Assembly (NCBI RefSeq): GCF_015278255.1
Contig: NZ_JADIJC010000004.1
Location: 62,001-126,000 of the forward strand
Direction: 5' to 3'
DNA from: Microbacterium hibisci
GTDB taxonomy: Bacteria; Actinomycetota; Actinomycetes; Actinomycetales; Microbacteriaceae
DNA: 64,000 bases
Position 1 is the first letter of the stretch, and every line of letters begins with the position of its first letter. A model generated the notes under the pieces. It was not told the DNA's origin, did no database searches, and saw nothing but the letters and a program-made list of their open reading frames with translations. This document shows, in pieces, positions 9,522-19,204 of the stretch. The translations under genes and the position numbers were made by a program.

Positions 9522-9670
9522 CCCCGGTTCATGTGGCGCAACACGCCGAATCCGACGCGCGATTCCGCGTGTCGTGACACCCGAGGCCCAGCCCGCACGC
9601 ACTCGGCGCCGGGGGCCCCGGTTCATGTGGCGCAACACGCCGGATCCCACGCGCGATTCCGCGTGTCGTG
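9522..9670. repeat. Two-copy direct repeat with internal hairpin
   Basis: A 55-bp block starting CCCCGGTTCATGTGG occurs at 9522-9576 and again at 9616-9670 with two substitutions. Weaker similarity continues past each copy, giving a period of about 94 bp. Each copy contains an imperfect 12-bp stem (ACACGCCGAATC against GATTCCGCGTGT in the first). The repeats fill the space between the znuB end and the zur start, both on the minus strand. Confidence 0.85.
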
Positions 9671-9711
9671 GGCCCGAAGCCCCAGCTCGCACGCCCGCCG
9701 CCACCGGGGGC

Positions 9712-9774
9712 TCACGCGGTCGCGGCCACCCGGTCACGCGGTCGCGGCGGTCACCCGGGTCACGCGGTCGCGGC
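9712..9774. repeat. Three short repeats across the znuB stop codon
   Basis: The 15-mer TCACGCGGTCGCGGC occurs at 9712, 9734 and 9760. The second copy contains the znuB stop (TCA on this strand), so the last residues of ZnuB are encoded by the repeat array. Confidence 0.8.
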
Positions 9775-10606
9775 GGGCGCCCACGACGCGGCACACGACG
9801 TAGATGACGAACGAGATCGTGGTGATGTACGGGCTCACCGGCAGCGTGCCCATGATCGCGAGCAGGATGCCGCCCACCGCCGAGACGAACCCGAAGAGCG
9901 CCGACAGCAGCGGCACCGACAGCGGACCCGACGCGACGCGCATCGCCGCGGCGGCCGGCGTGACCAGCAGCGCCATGACCAGGAGCGCCCCGATGATGTG
10001 CACCGCGACCGCGACGATGAGCCCGAGGAGCAGCATGAAGCCGAGCGAGACCGCGGTGGTCGGCACGCCGCGCGCCGCCGCCGACTGCGGATCGAGCGAG
10101 TCGAACCGGAGCGGGCGCCAGATGAGCAGCAGGCCGACGAGCACGACGGCGCCGATGCCGATCAGCCACCCGAGCTGACCGGTCTGCACCGACACGATCT
10201 GCCCCGTGAGCAGGCTGAACCGGTTGGCGCTGCGGCCGTCGTAGAGCGAGAGGAACAGGATGCCGAGACCCAGGCCGAACGGCATCAGCACGCCGATGAT
10301 CGAGTTGCGGTCGCGGGCCTTGGCGCCGAGTACACCGATGATGGCGGCGGCGATGAGCGAGCCGACGATCGACCCGGTGACGACGTCCCACCCGATGAGG
10401 AGGGCGGCGGCCGCGCCGGCGAACGACAGCTCGCTGATGCCGTGCACCGCGAAGGCCATGTCGCGCTGCATGACGAACACGCCGACCAGGCCGCCGACGA
10501 GGCCCAGCACCGCCCCCGCCCACACCGAGTTCGACACCAGCGCCAGGATCTCGCCATAGAACGGCAGGCCGCCGAACATCGCGTCGGCGATGTCGTTCCA
10601 GTTCAT
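9734..10606 (-). CDS. znuB: Zinc ABC transporter, membrane subunit
   Basis: 290-residue integral membrane protein of the ABC-3 permease family (TroC/ZnuB/MntB). About eight hydrophobic helices; conserved stretches include AVHGISELSFAGAAAALL, which forms the coupling region with the ATPase, FGLGLGILFLSL and GALLVMALLVTPAAAAM. ATG 10606 (MNWNDIADAMFGG) is the family-typical N-terminus; upstream in-frame codons to 10714 run into the end of znuC. It partners the ATPase and lipoprotein encoded immediately upstream, 61 bp after the znuC stop. The C-terminus overlaps a short repeat array, so its last ten or so residues are probably not conserved. Confidence 0.93.
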   Translation of the reverse strand: MNWNDIADAMFGGLPFYGEILALVSNSVWAGAVLGLVGGLVGVFVMQRDMAFAVHGISELSFAGAAAALLIGWDVVTGSIVGSLIAAAIIGVLGAKARDRNSIIGVLMPFGLGLGILFLSLYDGRSANRFSLLTGQIVSVQTGQLGWLIGIGAVVLVGLLLIWRPLRFDSLDPQSAAARGVPTTAVSLGFMLLLGLIVAVAVHIIGALLVMALLVTPAAAAMRVASGPLSVPLLSALFGFVSAVGGILLAIMGTLPVSPYITTISFVIYVVCRVVGARRDRVTRVTAATA

Positions 10607-10667
10607 TCGTGCGCCCTGCTCATAGTGAACGAGGTACATAGTGTACGAGCTGCATCGTGGGTGCCGC

Positions 10668-11522
10668 TCATTCATGCGCCTCATGGTCGTGATGGTGATG
10701 GGATGCCTCGGCATCGGGTGCGCCCACCACCACGAGGCGATCGCCGGCCCGCAGCACGAAGACGTGCGCTCCGTACAGCGCCGTCAGCACGTCGGAGCGG
10801 AGCACCTCCTGCGGGGTCCCCAGCGTGAAGCGGCCGTTCGCGATGTACAGGATGCGGTCGACCTTGCCCAGGAGCGGGTTGATGTCGTGGGTGACGAGGA
10901 GCACCGCGGCATCCTTCTCCCGCCGATGGCGGTCGATGAGCCCGATGACCGCCTGCTGGTTCGCGAGGTCCAGGCTGGTGAGCGGCTCGTCGCACAGCAG
11001 CAGCCGCGGGTCGTCCGCCAGCGCCTGACCGGCGCGCAGCCGCTGCTGCTCGCCCCCCGAGAGCTGACCCACGGGCCGGTCCGCGAAGCCCGTGGCGCCG
11101 ACGGCCTCGATGAGGGCGTCCACCCGCGCGCGGTCGCCCCGGCGGGGGATCGGAAGGCCGAAGCGGTGGCCGTCCACCCCGAGCGTGACGAGGTCGCGCC
11201 CGCGGAGGGAAGTGTCGCGCGGCAGCGGGCGTGCCTGCGGGATGTACCCGATGCTGCGGCTGCCGCGACGCTCCACCGCCGCACCGCCCACCGTGATCTC
11301 GCCGCGCGAGAGCGGCTCGAGCCCGAGGATGGCGCGCAGCAGCGTGGTCTTGCCCGAGCCGCTCGGGCCCAGCACCGCGACGAGCTCGCCGGGGTGCACG
11401 TCGAGGTCGAGGCCCGACCAGAGCTCCCTACCGCCGCGCTGGAGGGCGGCACCGCGGATGCTGAGGACCGGCGGCCGGCGTCGGTCGACGCCGCGCGAGG
11501 AGGGCGCGGAGCCGGGCGTCAC
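10668..11522 (-). CDS. znuC: Zinc ABC transporter, ATP-binding subunit with His-rich C-terminus
   Basis: 284-residue ABC ATPase. Walker A is GPSGSGKTT, the Q-loop is GYIPQ, the signature LSGGEQQR, Walker B LLLCDEPL and the switch histidine LVTHD. It energises import by ZnuB. The GTG start at 11522 overlaps the znuA TGA by 4 bp, indicating translational coupling. After the ATPase core the protein ends in SHHHHDHEAHE, a histidine-rich tail not part of the usual domain that could bind zinc directly. The remaining upstream open frame is antisense noise over znuA. Confidence 0.93.
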   Translation of the reverse strand: MTPGSAPSSRGVDRRRPPVLSIRGAALQRGGRELWSGLDLDVHPGELVAVLGPSGSGKTTLLRAILGLEPLSRGEITVGGAAVERRGSRSIGYIPQARPLPRDTSLRGRDLVTLGVDGHRFGLPIPRRGDRARVDALIEAVGATGFADRPVGQLSGGEQQRLRAGQALADDPRLLLCDEPLTSLDLANQQAVIGLIDRHRREKDAAVLLVTHDINPLLGKVDRILYIANGRFTLGTPQEVLRSDVLTALYGAHVFVLRAGDRLVVVGAPDAEASHHHHDHEAHE

Positions 11523-12538
11523 GCCTGCAGCGCCGTGCTGAGCGCCTCGATGTTCGCCTGCATCCACGAGATGTAAGTCTCCCCCTCCGGGAGCGTTTCC
11601 GAAAACGCGATCACCGGGATGTCGAGGCCCTCCGCCTCGCCGACGATCTCCTGCGTCTCGGCGCCACCGGTCTGGGTGTTCGTGATGACCACGCTCACGC
11701 CGCCGTCGCGGACGAGCGCCAGCGACTCGAGCAGGGTCGCGGGCGCGACATCCTGCCCCTCTTCGACCGCCTCGCTGAACGCCTCGGGCGTCGCGTTCTC
11801 GAGGCCCGCGGCCTCGATGAGGTAGACGGGCACGGGCTCGGTGACGAACACCTTCTCGCCGCCGTGCGCGGCCTCGATGTCGGCCAGCGACGCCTCGAGG
11901 CCCTCGACCTCGGCGGCGAAGGCCGCCGCGTTCGCGGCGAAGGTCTCGGCGGCGTCGGGGCTCAGCTCGCCGAGCTCCTCCGCGATCGCCTCGGCCACGT
12001 GGGCGATGGTGTGCGGGTCGTACCAGACGTGCTCGTTGAAGCCCTCGACGTGCCCGTGGTCGCCGTGGTCGTGGTCCTCGTCGGCGTGCTCGTCTTCCGC
12101 CGGCGCGGTCTCCTCGGCGTCCGCGGCGTGGGCCTCGTCGTCGTGGCCCTCGTTCTCGGGCCAGTCGTGCGAGTACTCCACGGCCGTGATCACGTGCGCG
12201 TCGGTGCCGCTGGACTCGATGAGCCCGTCGATGAAGGCGTCGTAGCCGCCGCCGTTCTCGATGATGAGGTCGGCCTTCGACACCGACAGCTGGTCGCGGG
12301 CGCTCGGCTCGAACGAGTGCGGATCCTGCGACTCGTTGGTCACGATCGAGGTCACGTCGACGAGGTCGCCGCCGATCTCCGACGCGATCTCTCCGTAGAC
12401 GTTGGTCGAGGCGACCACCGTGATGCGCCCGTCGCCCTCGTCGTCGCCGGCTGCCGGAGTGGTGGCGCAGCCGGCGAGGGTGACGACGGATGCCGCCGCC
12501 AGGCCGAGCAGGATCACGGAACGTCGAGGGGAGGTCAT
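11519..12538 (-). CDS. znuA: Zinc-binding lipoprotein of ABC transporter
   Basis: 339-residue solute-binding lipoprotein of the cluster A-I (ZnuA/TroA) family. The signal peptide ends in a lipobox (VTLAGC, cysteine about residue 23), so the mature protein is lipid-anchored outside the membrane. Ligand residues are recognisable in DPHSFEPSARD, YDPHTIAH and ITNTQTGG. Between them lies a His/Asp/Glu-rich loop (about residues 130-165, for example DEDHDHGDHGH), a known feature of ZnuA that captures zinc. First gene of znuACB, directly behind a Zur-type operator 20 bp upstream of the ATG. Confidence 0.95.
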   Translation of the reverse strand: MTSPRRSVILLGLAAASVVTLAGCATTPAAGDDEGDGRITVVASTNVYGEIASEIGGDLVDVTSIVTNESQDPHSFEPSARDQLSVSKADLIIENGGGYDAFIDGLIESSGTDAHVITAVEYSHDWPENEGHDDEAHAADAEETAPAEDEHADEDHDHGDHGHVEGFNEHVWYDPHTIAHVAEAIAEELGELSPDAAETFAANAAAFAAEVEGLEASLADIEAAHGGEKVFVTEPVPVYLIEAAGLENATPEAFSEAVEEGQDVAPATLLESLALVRDGGVSVVITNTQTGGAETQEIVGEAEGLDIPVIAFSETLPEGETYISWMQANIEALSTALQA

Positions 12539-12558
12539 GCACCAAGCCTATCGCTAAT

Positions 12559-12571
12559 GAGAATCGTTCTC
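12559..12571. promoter_or_regulatory. Zur-type operator upstream of znuA
   Basis: The inverted repeat GAGAA-TCG-TTCTC sits 20 bp upstream of the znuA ATG inside an A/T-rich pocket (TAATGAGAATCGTTCTCGAA) that stands out from its surroundings. Symmetry, spacing and sequence fit Fur-superfamily operators of the Zur type. Zinc-bound Zur would block transcription of znuACB here. No equally good copy was seen in front of zur. Confidence 0.8.
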
Positions 12572-12776
12572 GAATCGGCACCCCGATCGTGCTTGCTGCT
12601 CATCCTCGGCCGGCCGCCCAGCCGGCCCGGTCCAGCGCGGCTCCGCGGGCTCCGGCCGGCGTGCGCGGGCCCCGCCCCGGCGCCGCGGACTCCACGCGGC
12701 CCACCCCGTTACCGGCCGCCGTCCACCGCGTCAAGCCCGAAGGCGAAGGGCCGCTCACCGTCCTACGGTGACCGGC

Positions 12777-14279
12777 ATGACCGACCCCGTGCCCCCGGCC
12801 AACGCGCTGCCGTCGCGGCAGCTGGCGGTGACGTGGGGCATCCCCGACCGCTTCGGCGGCATGACGGAGGCTCTGCTGCACCGATCGCGGCTGTTCGCCG
12901 CGGCCGGCGCGCGCGCGGAGGTCGTCACCTTCGAGCCGCGCCCGGACTACGGCGCGGTGCGCGCCGAGCTCGAGGCACGCGGCGAGCTCGCCGGCGGCGT
13001 CGGGCTGCGCAACATCTACGAGGACTTCCGTCGCCGCGCGGACGAACCCTGTCCGGTCGACGCGCTTCCGGCGCCGGCGGAGCGGCCACCCGACGAGGTG
13101 AACGACACCGCCTCCGGCACGGTCCTTCGCTGGCGCGACGGCGCGGCACTCGCGCGCGTGGAGCACCGCCGCGCCGACGGCAGCCTCGCGGTGCTGGAGC
13201 AGCGCCCTCACCCCGAGGCATCCCACCGCGTGGTCACGTCGTTCGACGCCGCCGAGCGCACGACGGGGCAGTGGGCGAGCGTGCGCCGCTTCCGCTTCGC
13301 GTGGCTCGACGAACTCGTCGCCGGCCGGCCCACGGTGGCGATCGTCGACAGCAAGACGGCCGCGCGCTGGATGCAGCACTATCGGCGCCCGCACGTCACC
13401 CGCATCCACCTGGTGCACGGCGCCCACCACGATGCGCAGGGCCGGCTCACCGCGTCGCGGCGCGACATCTTCGAGCACCTGGAGCGGTGGGACGCCGTGG
13501 CCTTCCTCACCGATCGGCAGCGGGCGGCGGCGATCGCCGCGGTCGGCGACATCGGCAACCTCGACGTCGTCCCCAACGCCGTGACGATCCCCGAGTGGAT
13601 GCCGCGCCTCCCGCCCGATCGCCTGCACGGCGTCATCGCGACGCGGCTCTCCGCCCTCAAGCGCATCGACCACGCCCTCCAGGTGATCGCGCGCGTGCGC
13701 GCCCTGGGTGTGCCCGTCACGGCGGAGATCCTCGGCGACGGGTCGCAGCGCGCCCGCCTCGAGGCCGAGGCCGCCCGCCTCGGGCTGGCGGAAGCCGCGA
13801 CCTTCGCCGGCTATGCCGCGGATGGCGCCGACGGCTTCGCGCGCGGGTCGTGGACGCTGCTCACGAGCCGCTCCGAGGGCACATCGCTCGCGCTCCTGGA
13901 GGCGATGGGAGCGGGGTGCATCCCCGTCGCCTACGACATCGCGTACGGACCCGCCGAGGTGATCCGCGAGGGGCGGTCGGGCTGGCTCGTCCCCGACGGC
14001 GACATCGCGGCCGCGGCCGCCGCGCTCACCTCGCTGTGCGTCCTCCCCGACGACCGCCTCGCCGCGATGCGGCGCAGCGCCCGCCACACTGCGCAGGCCT
14101 ATGACGAGGAGTCCGTGCTCGAGCGCTGGATCGACGTGCAGGAGGCCGCCGTGCGGCGGCACGAGGAGCGCCGCCGGCGCGAAGGCCCGTCGCTGCTGCG
14201 CCGGGCGGCCGGGCGCGCCCTGCGCGTCAGTCGAGCAGCAGCGCAGGCTCTTCGAGGATCGACGCCACATCCGCGATGA
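12777..14279 (+). CDS. GT4-family glycosyltransferase, TagE-like
   Basis: About 500 residues. The C-terminal half is a GT-B fold of family GT4: [34 protein letters not shown], and the nucleotide-sugar segment [18 protein letters not shown] followed by [17 protein letters not shown]. The YGP..VI..G..GWLVP block is typical of poly(glycerol-phosphate) glucosyltransferases and related wall or glycoprotein glycosyltransferases. The acceptor, perhaps a teichoic-acid-like polymer, is inferred. The start could also be the GTG at 12768. The last 53 bp overlap the convergent E2 gene, and the C-terminal Arg-rich tail encoded there is likely non-essential. Confidence 0.8.
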   Translation: MTDPVPPANALPSRQLAVTWGIPDRFGGMTEALLHRSRLFAAAGARAEVVTFEPRPDYGAVRAELEARGELAGGVGLRNIYEDFRRRADEPCPVDALPAPAERPPDEVNDTASGTVLRWRDGAALARVEHRRADGSLAVLEQRPHPEASHRVVTSFDAAERTTGQWASVRRFRFAWLDELVAGRPTVAIVDSKTAARWMQHYRRPHVTRIHLVHGAHHDAQGRLTASRRDIFEHLERWDAVAFLTDRQRAAAIAAVGDIGNLDVVPNAVTIPEWMPRLPPDRLHGVIATRLSALKRIDHALQVIARVRALGVPVTAEILGDGSQRARLEAEAARLGLAEAATFAGYAADGADGFARGSWTLLTSRSEGTSLALLEAMGAGCIPVAYDIAYGPAEVIREGRSGWLVPDGDIAAAAAALTSLCVLPDDRLAAMRRSARHTAQAYDEESVLERWIDVQEAAVRRHEERRRREGPSLLRRAAGRALRVSRAAAQALRGSTPHPR

Positions 14280-15594
14280 AGCGCGACATCCCGTCGCCGT
14301 CCACCACCCGGTGATCGAACGAGCCCGCGACCGTCGTCACCCAGCGGGGGCGCACCTCGCCCTCGACGACCCACGGCTTCTGACGGATCGTGCCGAGCGC
14401 GACGATGCCGGCCTCGCCCGGGTTGATGATGGGCGTTCCCGCGTCCATGCCGAAGACGCCGATGTTCGTGATCGTGATGGTGCCGCCCTGCTGGTCGGCC
14501 GGGGTGGTCCTGCCCTCGCGCGCCGTGAGCGTGAGCTTCTCGAGCGCCCGGGCGAGGTCGCGCATCGAGAGATCCTGCGCGTCCTTGATGTTGGGCACGA
14601 GCAGGCCGCGTGGGGTGGCTGCGGCGATGCCCAGGTTGACGTAGCGCCGCACGCGGATCTGCGCGCCGCCCTCGGCGTCCACCCACGCGGCGTTCACCAT
14701 CGGCGTGCGCCGGGCGGCCCAGATCACCGCGCGCGCCATGATCAGCAGCGGCGACACCTTGACGTCTGCGAAGTCGGGCGACGTCTTCAGCCGCTTGACG
14801 AGCTCCATGGTGCGGCTGGCGTCCACGTCGGTCCACACCGAGACGTGCGGCGCCGAATAGGCGGACTGCACCATCGCCGACGACGTGGCCTTGCGCACGC
14901 CCTTGACCGCGATGGTCTCCTCGCGGCCGGCCGCATCGGGCGCGGGAATCGAGGGGGCGACCGACGCCGGGCCGGCCGGCGCAGCCGAGCGATCGGCCAC
15001 CGGGATCGTCTCCTCGCGCACGTCGCCCCACTCGGGCGTCTCGATGTTGCGGAACACGCTCGCCTGCGACGCGTGACGCACGACGTCGTCGCGGGTCACC
15101 TCGCCCGCCGGGCCGCTCGGGGTCACCGCGGCGAGCTCGACGCCGAGGTCGCGCGCGAGCTTGCGGATGGGCGGCTTGGCGATGACGCCGACGGATGCCG
15201 CGACCCGCTCCTCCGCGGGCACAGCCGGCTTGCGCCGCCGTGACTGGACGTGCCCGCCCGTCCCGTAGCCGACGAGGACCGCACCCTCTCCCGCGGCGTC
15301 GGCGGGCTCGCCGTGCTCGGACTGTCCGACGGTCGCCGGGGACGCGGCATCCGTCTCCGAAGCGATCGTGATGATCGCCGCACCGACGTCGACGGTGTCG
15401 CCCTCGGCCACGAGCAGCTCGCCCACGGTGCCCGCGAAGGGCGAGGGCAGCTCGACGAGCGACTTGGCGGTCTCGATCTCGACGAGCACGTCGTTCACGG
15501 CCACGGCGTCGCCCGGGGCGACCCGCCACTGGACGATCTCGGCCTCGGTGAGTCCCTCGCCGACGTCGGGGAGGACAAAGGTCTGCGTGCTCAT
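14227..15594 (-). CDS. bkdC: Dihydrolipoamide acyltransferase E2 of branched-chain 2-oxoacid dehydrogenase
   Basis: 455 residues. An N-terminal lipoyl domain ([14 protein letters not shown], lipoyl-lysine motif EIETAKS) is followed by a linker. The peripheral subunit-binding domain is next ([33 protein letters not shown], quoted in part). The C-terminal acyltransferase ends with [11 protein letters not shown], which holds the catalytic histidine and aspartate. E2 transfers the acyl group from E1 to CoA. ATG 15594 is chosen because AAGGAG lies 7 bp upstream; ATG 15609 lacks this. Last gene of the aminotransferase-E1alpha-E1beta-E2 operon, separated from E1beta by a nested palindrome. Confidence 0.92.
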   Translation of the reverse strand: MSTQTFVLPDVGEGLTEAEIVQWRVAPGDAVAVNDVLVEIETAKSLVELPSPFAGTVGELLVAEGDTVDVGAAIITIASETDAASPATVGQSEHGEPADAAGEGAVLVGYGTGGHVQSRRRKPAVPAEERVAASVGVIAKPPIRKLARDLGVELAAVTPSGPAGEVTRDDVVRHASQASVFRNIETPEWGDVREETIPVADRSAAPAGPASVAPSIPAPDAAGREETIAVKGVRKATSSAMVQSAYSAPHVSVWTDVDASRTMELVKRLKTSPDFADVKVSPLLIMARAVIWAARRTPMVNAAWVDAEGGAQIRVRRYVNLGIAAATPRGLLVPNIKDAQDLSMRDLARALEKLTLTAREGRTTPADQQGGTITITNIGVFGMDAGTPIINPGEAGIVALGTIRQKPWVVEGEVRPRWVTTVAGSFDHRVVDGDGMSRFIADVASILEEPALLLD

Positions 15595-15621
15595 CGGAGC
15601 TCCTTCCATCCGCCGCCCCTT

Positions 15622-15694
15622 CCGCGAGACTCCATCTGGGGGCCGAGACCGCGGGGATCACCCACAGTCTCGTCGTCCAGATGGATTCTCGCGG
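15622..15694. repeat. Nested intergenic palindrome (element c)
   Basis: Outer 18-bp arms at 15622-15639 and 15677-15694 pair at 17 of 18 positions (left arm begins CCGCGAGACTCC). An inner pair, CGAGAC at 15644-15649 and GTCTCG at 15667-15672, lies within. It sits inside an operon, between E1beta and E2, so it could attenuate or process the transcript and alter E2 dosage. Confidence 0.75.
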
Positions 15695-15716
15695 TCAGGG
15701 GCACGGCAGGGGTGGG

Positions 15717-16817
15717 TCAGTAGGCCAGGGAACGGTCGACGGCCTCGAGGATGCGGTCGGCATCGGGGAGGTACGCGCCCTCGAGCTTGGCCGCCGGGAA
15801 CGGGGTGTCGAAGCCCGACACGCGCAGCACCGGCGCCTCGAGCGCGTAGAAGGCGCGCTCCATGACGGTCGCGGCGACCTCGGAGCCCAGCGACGTGAAG
15901 CCCGGCGCCTCCTGCGCGTAGACCATGCGGCCGGTGCGGCGCACCGAGTCGAGGATCGGGTCGTAGTCCACGGGCGAGAGCGAGCGGAGGTCGACGACCT
16001 CGATGCTCGTGCCCTCGGCCTCGGCGAGCACGGCGGCCTGCAGCATCGTGGTCACCATCGCGCCGTGGCCGACGAGGGTGACGTCGGTGCCCCGGCGCAC
16101 GACGCGCGACGCGTGCAGCGGCAGGGCGCGCGCCGATGTGTCGACCTCGCCCTTCTGCCAGTACTTGCTCTTGGGCTCGAGGAAGACGACGGGGTCGGGC
16201 GAGGCGATCGCGTCCTGGATCATCCAGTAGCCGTCGTTCGGCGTCGATGGGCTCACGACCCGCAGTCCGGCCGTGTGCGTGAAGTACGCCTCGGGGCTCT
16301 CCTGGTGGTGCTCGACCGCGCCGATGTGGCCGCCGTAGGGGATGCGGATGACGACGGGCATCTGCAGCGCGCCCTCGTGGCGATTGGTGAGCTTCGCGAG
16401 CTGCGTGGTGATCTGGTCGAACGCGGGAAAGACGAACCCGTCGAACTGGATCTCGACGACGGGCCGGAAGCCGGCCATCGCCAGGCCGATCGCGGTGCCG
16501 ACCAGCCCCGACTCGGCGAGCGGGGTGTCGAGCACGCGCTGCTCGCCGAACTCGGCCTGCAGACCCTCGGTCACACGGAAGACGCCGCCGAGCTTGCCGA
16601 TGTCTTCACCCATCAGCAGCACGCGGTCGCTGCCGGCGAGGGCTGCCCGCAGTCCCGCGTTGATCGCGCGGCTGAACGGCATGGTGCGGACGGCGGATGC
16701 CTCGGCCGACGCCGCCGGCGCCTCCGGTGTGCTCGCGGCCGGGGCTGCCGGCGCGTGCGCGGCGCGTGCCGTCTCGTCGCGGAGCTCTTCGCTCGACGAC
16801 CGGGATTGCAGGGTCAC
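15717..16817 (-). CDS. bkdB: 2-oxoacid dehydrogenase E1 component, beta subunit
   Basis: 366 residues with a Ser/Ala-rich N-terminal extension of about 45 residues. The transketolase-like core then starts at MPFSRAINAGLRAAL. Typical blocks: VLLMGEDIGKLGGVFRVT, DTPLAESGLVGTAIGLA, HHQESPEAYFTHTAGL, FLEPK and VVDLRSLSPVD. With E1alpha it forms the thiamine-diphosphate enzyme that decarboxylates branched-chain 2-oxoacids. The GTG start overlaps the E1alpha stop by 4 bp. The long upstream open frame is out of register with the real E1alpha gene. Confidence 0.92.
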   Translation of the reverse strand: MTLQSRSSSEELRDETARAAHAPAAPAASTPEAPAASAEASAVRTMPFSRAINAGLRAALAGSDRVLLMGEDIGKLGGVFRVTEGLQAEFGEQRVLDTPLAESGLVGTAIGLAMAGFRPVVEIQFDGFVFPAFDQITTQLAKLTNRHEGALQMPVVIRIPYGGHIGAVEHHQESPEAYFTHTAGLRVVSPSTPNDGYWMIQDAIASPDPVVFLEPKSKYWQKGEVDTSARALPLHASRVVRRGTDVTLVGHGAMVTTMLQAAVLAEAEGTSIEVVDLRSLSPVDYDPILDSVRRTGRMVYAQEAPGFTSLGSEVAATVMERAFYALEAPVLRVSGFDTPFPAAKLEGAYLPDADRILEAVDRSLAY

Positions 16818-17995
16818 GATGCGCCTCCCTCGAAGGATGCCTCGTAGTCGGCGAGCCAGCGTCGCTGCTCTTCGATGACCGGGTGCGGCTCGGCGTAGAC
16901 GTGCGCGAACATCGAGTCCGCCTCGAGCCCGCCCAGCGCGTTGGTGCGCGTGCGGACGTCGTCGGCCAGCGCCTGCGACTCGGCGTCGACGTCGGCGAAG
17001 AACGCGTCGGAGGCGCCGCGCCCCTGGAGGAATGCCTTCATGCGGGCGATCGGGTCGCGACGGCGCCACGACTCCTCCTCGTCCTGCGTGCGGTACTTCG
17101 TGGGGTCGTCGCTCGTCGTGTGCGCGCCGAGGCGGTAGGTCATGGCCTCGATCGCCCGGGGCCCCTGGCCGGCGCGGGCCTCGTCGAGCGCGGCGCGCGT
17201 CACCGCCCAGCTCGCGAGCACGTCGTTGCCGTCGATCAGAGCGCTCGGCATGCCGTACCCCTCGGCCCGCTTGTGCAGCGGCGAGCGCGACTGCGTCGCG
17301 ACGGGCACGGAGATCGCCCACTGGTTGTTCTGCAGGAAGAAGATCTCGGGCGTGCGGTAGCTGGCGGCGAAGACCATCGCCTCGTGCACGTCGCCCTGAC
17401 TCGAGGCGCCGTCGCCGTAGTACACGACCACGGCCTCGTCGCGGTCGGGGTCGCCGGTGCCGCAGCGGCCGTCGAACACGAGTCCCATCCCGAACCCGGT
17501 CGCGTGCAGGGTCTGCGACCCGAGCACGAGCGTGTAGATGTGCGTGTTGCCGTTCTTCGGATCGGTCGGGTCCCACCCGCCGTGCGTGAGTCCGCGCATC
17601 ACACGGATGATGTCGATCGGGTCGACGCCGCGGATCTTCGTGACCACGTGCTCGCGGTACGACGGGAAGATGTGGTCCTGCGGCCGGGCGGCGCGGGCCG
17701 AGCCGACCTGCGCCGCCTCCTGGCCGTAGCTCGGCGGCCACAGGGCGAGCTGGCCCTGCCGCTGCAGGTTGGTCGCCTGCACGTCGAACGCGCGGATGAC
17801 CGCCATGTCGCGGTAGAACGTCTCGAGTTCGGCGTCGCCGAGCGCGTCGACCGCGGCGCGGTAGCGCTCGGCCGCCGGTGTCGGGGCGAACGTGCCGTCC
17901 GCCTCCAGGAAGCGGACGAGTGCGGGGTCTTCGGGAGTCACAGGTTCCGAAGGTGCCGTGGCGCCGGTCGTCACCGAGTCTTCAGGCGGGGTCAC
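16814..17995 (-). CDS. bkdA: 2-oxoacid dehydrogenase E1 component, alpha subunit
   Basis: 393 residues. The thiamine-diphosphate fold is shown by the [13 protein letters not shown] segment ending in [11 protein letters not shown], the classical GDG-to-NN cofactor motif. Other family blocks are [22 protein letters not shown] and the phosphorylation-loop-like [23 protein letters not shown] and the short C-terminus match branched-chain rather than pyruvate enzymes. The start ATG overlaps the aminotransferase stop by 4 bp. The product would supply branched acyl-CoA primers for the iso/anteiso fatty acids that dominate in Microbacteriaceae (established for the family; inferred here). Confidence 0.92.
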   Translation of the reverse strand: MTPPEDSVTTGATAPSEPVTPEDPALVRFLEADGTFAPTPAAERYRAAVDALGDAELETFYRDMAVIRAFDVQATNLQRQGQLALWPPSYGQEAAQVGSARAARPQDHIFPSYREHVVTKIRGVDPIDIIRVMRGLTHGGWDPTDPKNGNTHIYTLVLGSQTLHATGFGMGLVFDGRCGTGDPDRDEAVVVYYGDGASSQGDVHEAMVFAASYRTPEIFFLQNNQWAISVPVATQSRSPLHKRAEGYGMPSALIDGNDVLASWAVTRAALDEARAGQGPRAIEAMTYRLGAHTTSDDPTKYRTQDEEESWRRRDPIARMKAFLQGRGASDAFFADVDAESQALADDVRTRTNALGGLEADSMFAHVYAEPHPVIEEQRRWLADYEASFEGGAS

Positions 17996-19113
17996 CGTTC
18001 TACGCTAGCCCGCACCCCCGCGTGGCCTTCCGGGAGGTTCTTCACAACGGATGCTGCGATCCCTAGGACCTTCTCCACAGATTCCTCTTCGCCGACCGAG
18101 ATTCGGATGCCGTCACCCGCGAACGGGCGCACGATCACCCCGGCCTCCTCGAAGGCCGTGGCGAAGACCGCGGTCTCATCGCCGGCGGCGAGCCACACGA
18201 AGTTGCCCTGCGCCTCCGGCACGTTCCAGCCCGCATCGCGCAGGCCGGCGGCCAGGCGATCGCGCCGGTCGGCGATCACTCGCACGCGCTGCAGCAGCTC
18301 GTCCTCGGCGTCGAGGCTCGCCAGCGCCGCCTCCTCGCCGTGCGCAGTGACCGACAGCGGGATGGCGGTGCTGCGCGCGGCGTCGAGCACCCGCGGGTGC
18401 CCGATCGCGTAGCCGATCCGCAGCGCCGCCAGGCCGTAGGCCTTGGAGAAGGTGCGGAGCACCACGACGTTGGGGTGTGCTGCGCTCGCCAGCACACGGC
18501 GGCCGTCGACCGCGTCGGGGTCGGTGACGAATTCGGCGTACGCCTCGTCGAGGATCACGAGCACGTCGGCGGGCACCCGCTCGACGAATGCGTCGAACTC
18601 GGCCTGGGTGACGATCGGACCGGTCGGGTTGTTCGGGCTGCACACCAGGACCGCGCGCGTCCGCTCGGTGATCGCCGCCGCCATCGCGTCGAGGTCGTGC
18701 CGCGCGCCTTCGGCGAGGGGAACCTGCACGGCGGTCGCACCGGCGACGACCGCGAGCCACGGGTACGCCTCGAACGAGCGCCACGCGTAGACGACCTCGT
18801 CGCCCGGACCCGACGTCGCGAGCACAAGCTGGGCGAGGATCGACACGCTGCCCGCGCCGATGTGGACCGCGTCGGTGCCGACTCCGAAGCGCTCCGCCAG
18901 GCGCTCGCGCAGGCGGGCCGCGGTCGCGTCGGGGTAGCGGTTGAGCGCGGTCGCCCCCTGCACCCGCTCGAGCACGCCGGGAAGCGGGTCGAAGGGATTC
19001 TCGTTGCTCGACAGCTTGAACGCGTCGGCGCCGGCCTGCCGCCCCTGCTTGTACGGAGGGAGCGCGGCGACCTCGGGGCGCACGCGGACGGGGATCTCGG
19101 GAGCGTCGGTCAC
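17992..19113 (-). CDS. PLP-dependent aminotransferase, HisC/Pat family
   Basis: 373 residues, fold type I aminotransferase subgroup I-beta. Visible blocks are [33 protein letters not shown], the PLP-lysine motif [15 protein letters not shown] and a C-terminal IRISVG. Annotators would call it histidinol-phosphate aminotransferase. Because it is the first gene of the 2-oxoacid dehydrogenase operon and overlaps E1alpha by 4 bp, it may instead deaminate branched-chain or aromatic amino acids to feed that complex. Starts with GTG at 19113. Confidence 0.88.
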   Translation of the reverse strand: MTDAPEIPVRVRPEVAALPPYKQGRQAGADAFKLSSNENPFDPLPGVLERVQGATALNRYPDATAARLRERLAERFGVGTDAVHIGAGSVSILAQLVLATSGPGDEVVYAWRSFEAYPWLAVVAGATAVQVPLAEGARHDLDAMAAAITERTRAVLVCSPNNPTGPIVTQAEFDAFVERVPADVLVILDEAYAEFVTDPDAVDGRRVLASAAHPNVVVLRTFSKAYGLAALRIGYAIGHPRVLDAARSTAIPLSVTAHGEEAALASLDAEDELLQRVRVIADRRDRLAAGLRDAGWNVPEAQGNFVWLAAGDETAVFATAFEEAGVIVRPFAGDGIRISVGEEESVEKVLGIAASVVKNLPEGHAGVRASVER

Positions 19114-19204
19114 GCCCCGAGTCTACGAGCGGGACGGATGCCGCGTCTCGGGCCGGTGCGTCGCCATTGGCCCCCGGGGGCCGCCGTGGAAGACTGGCCC
19201 CACT

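Noticed and set aside
9522..9670. Possible CRISPR array
   Set aside because: Only two copies, repeat 55 bp, no cas genes; it is a simple direct repeat.
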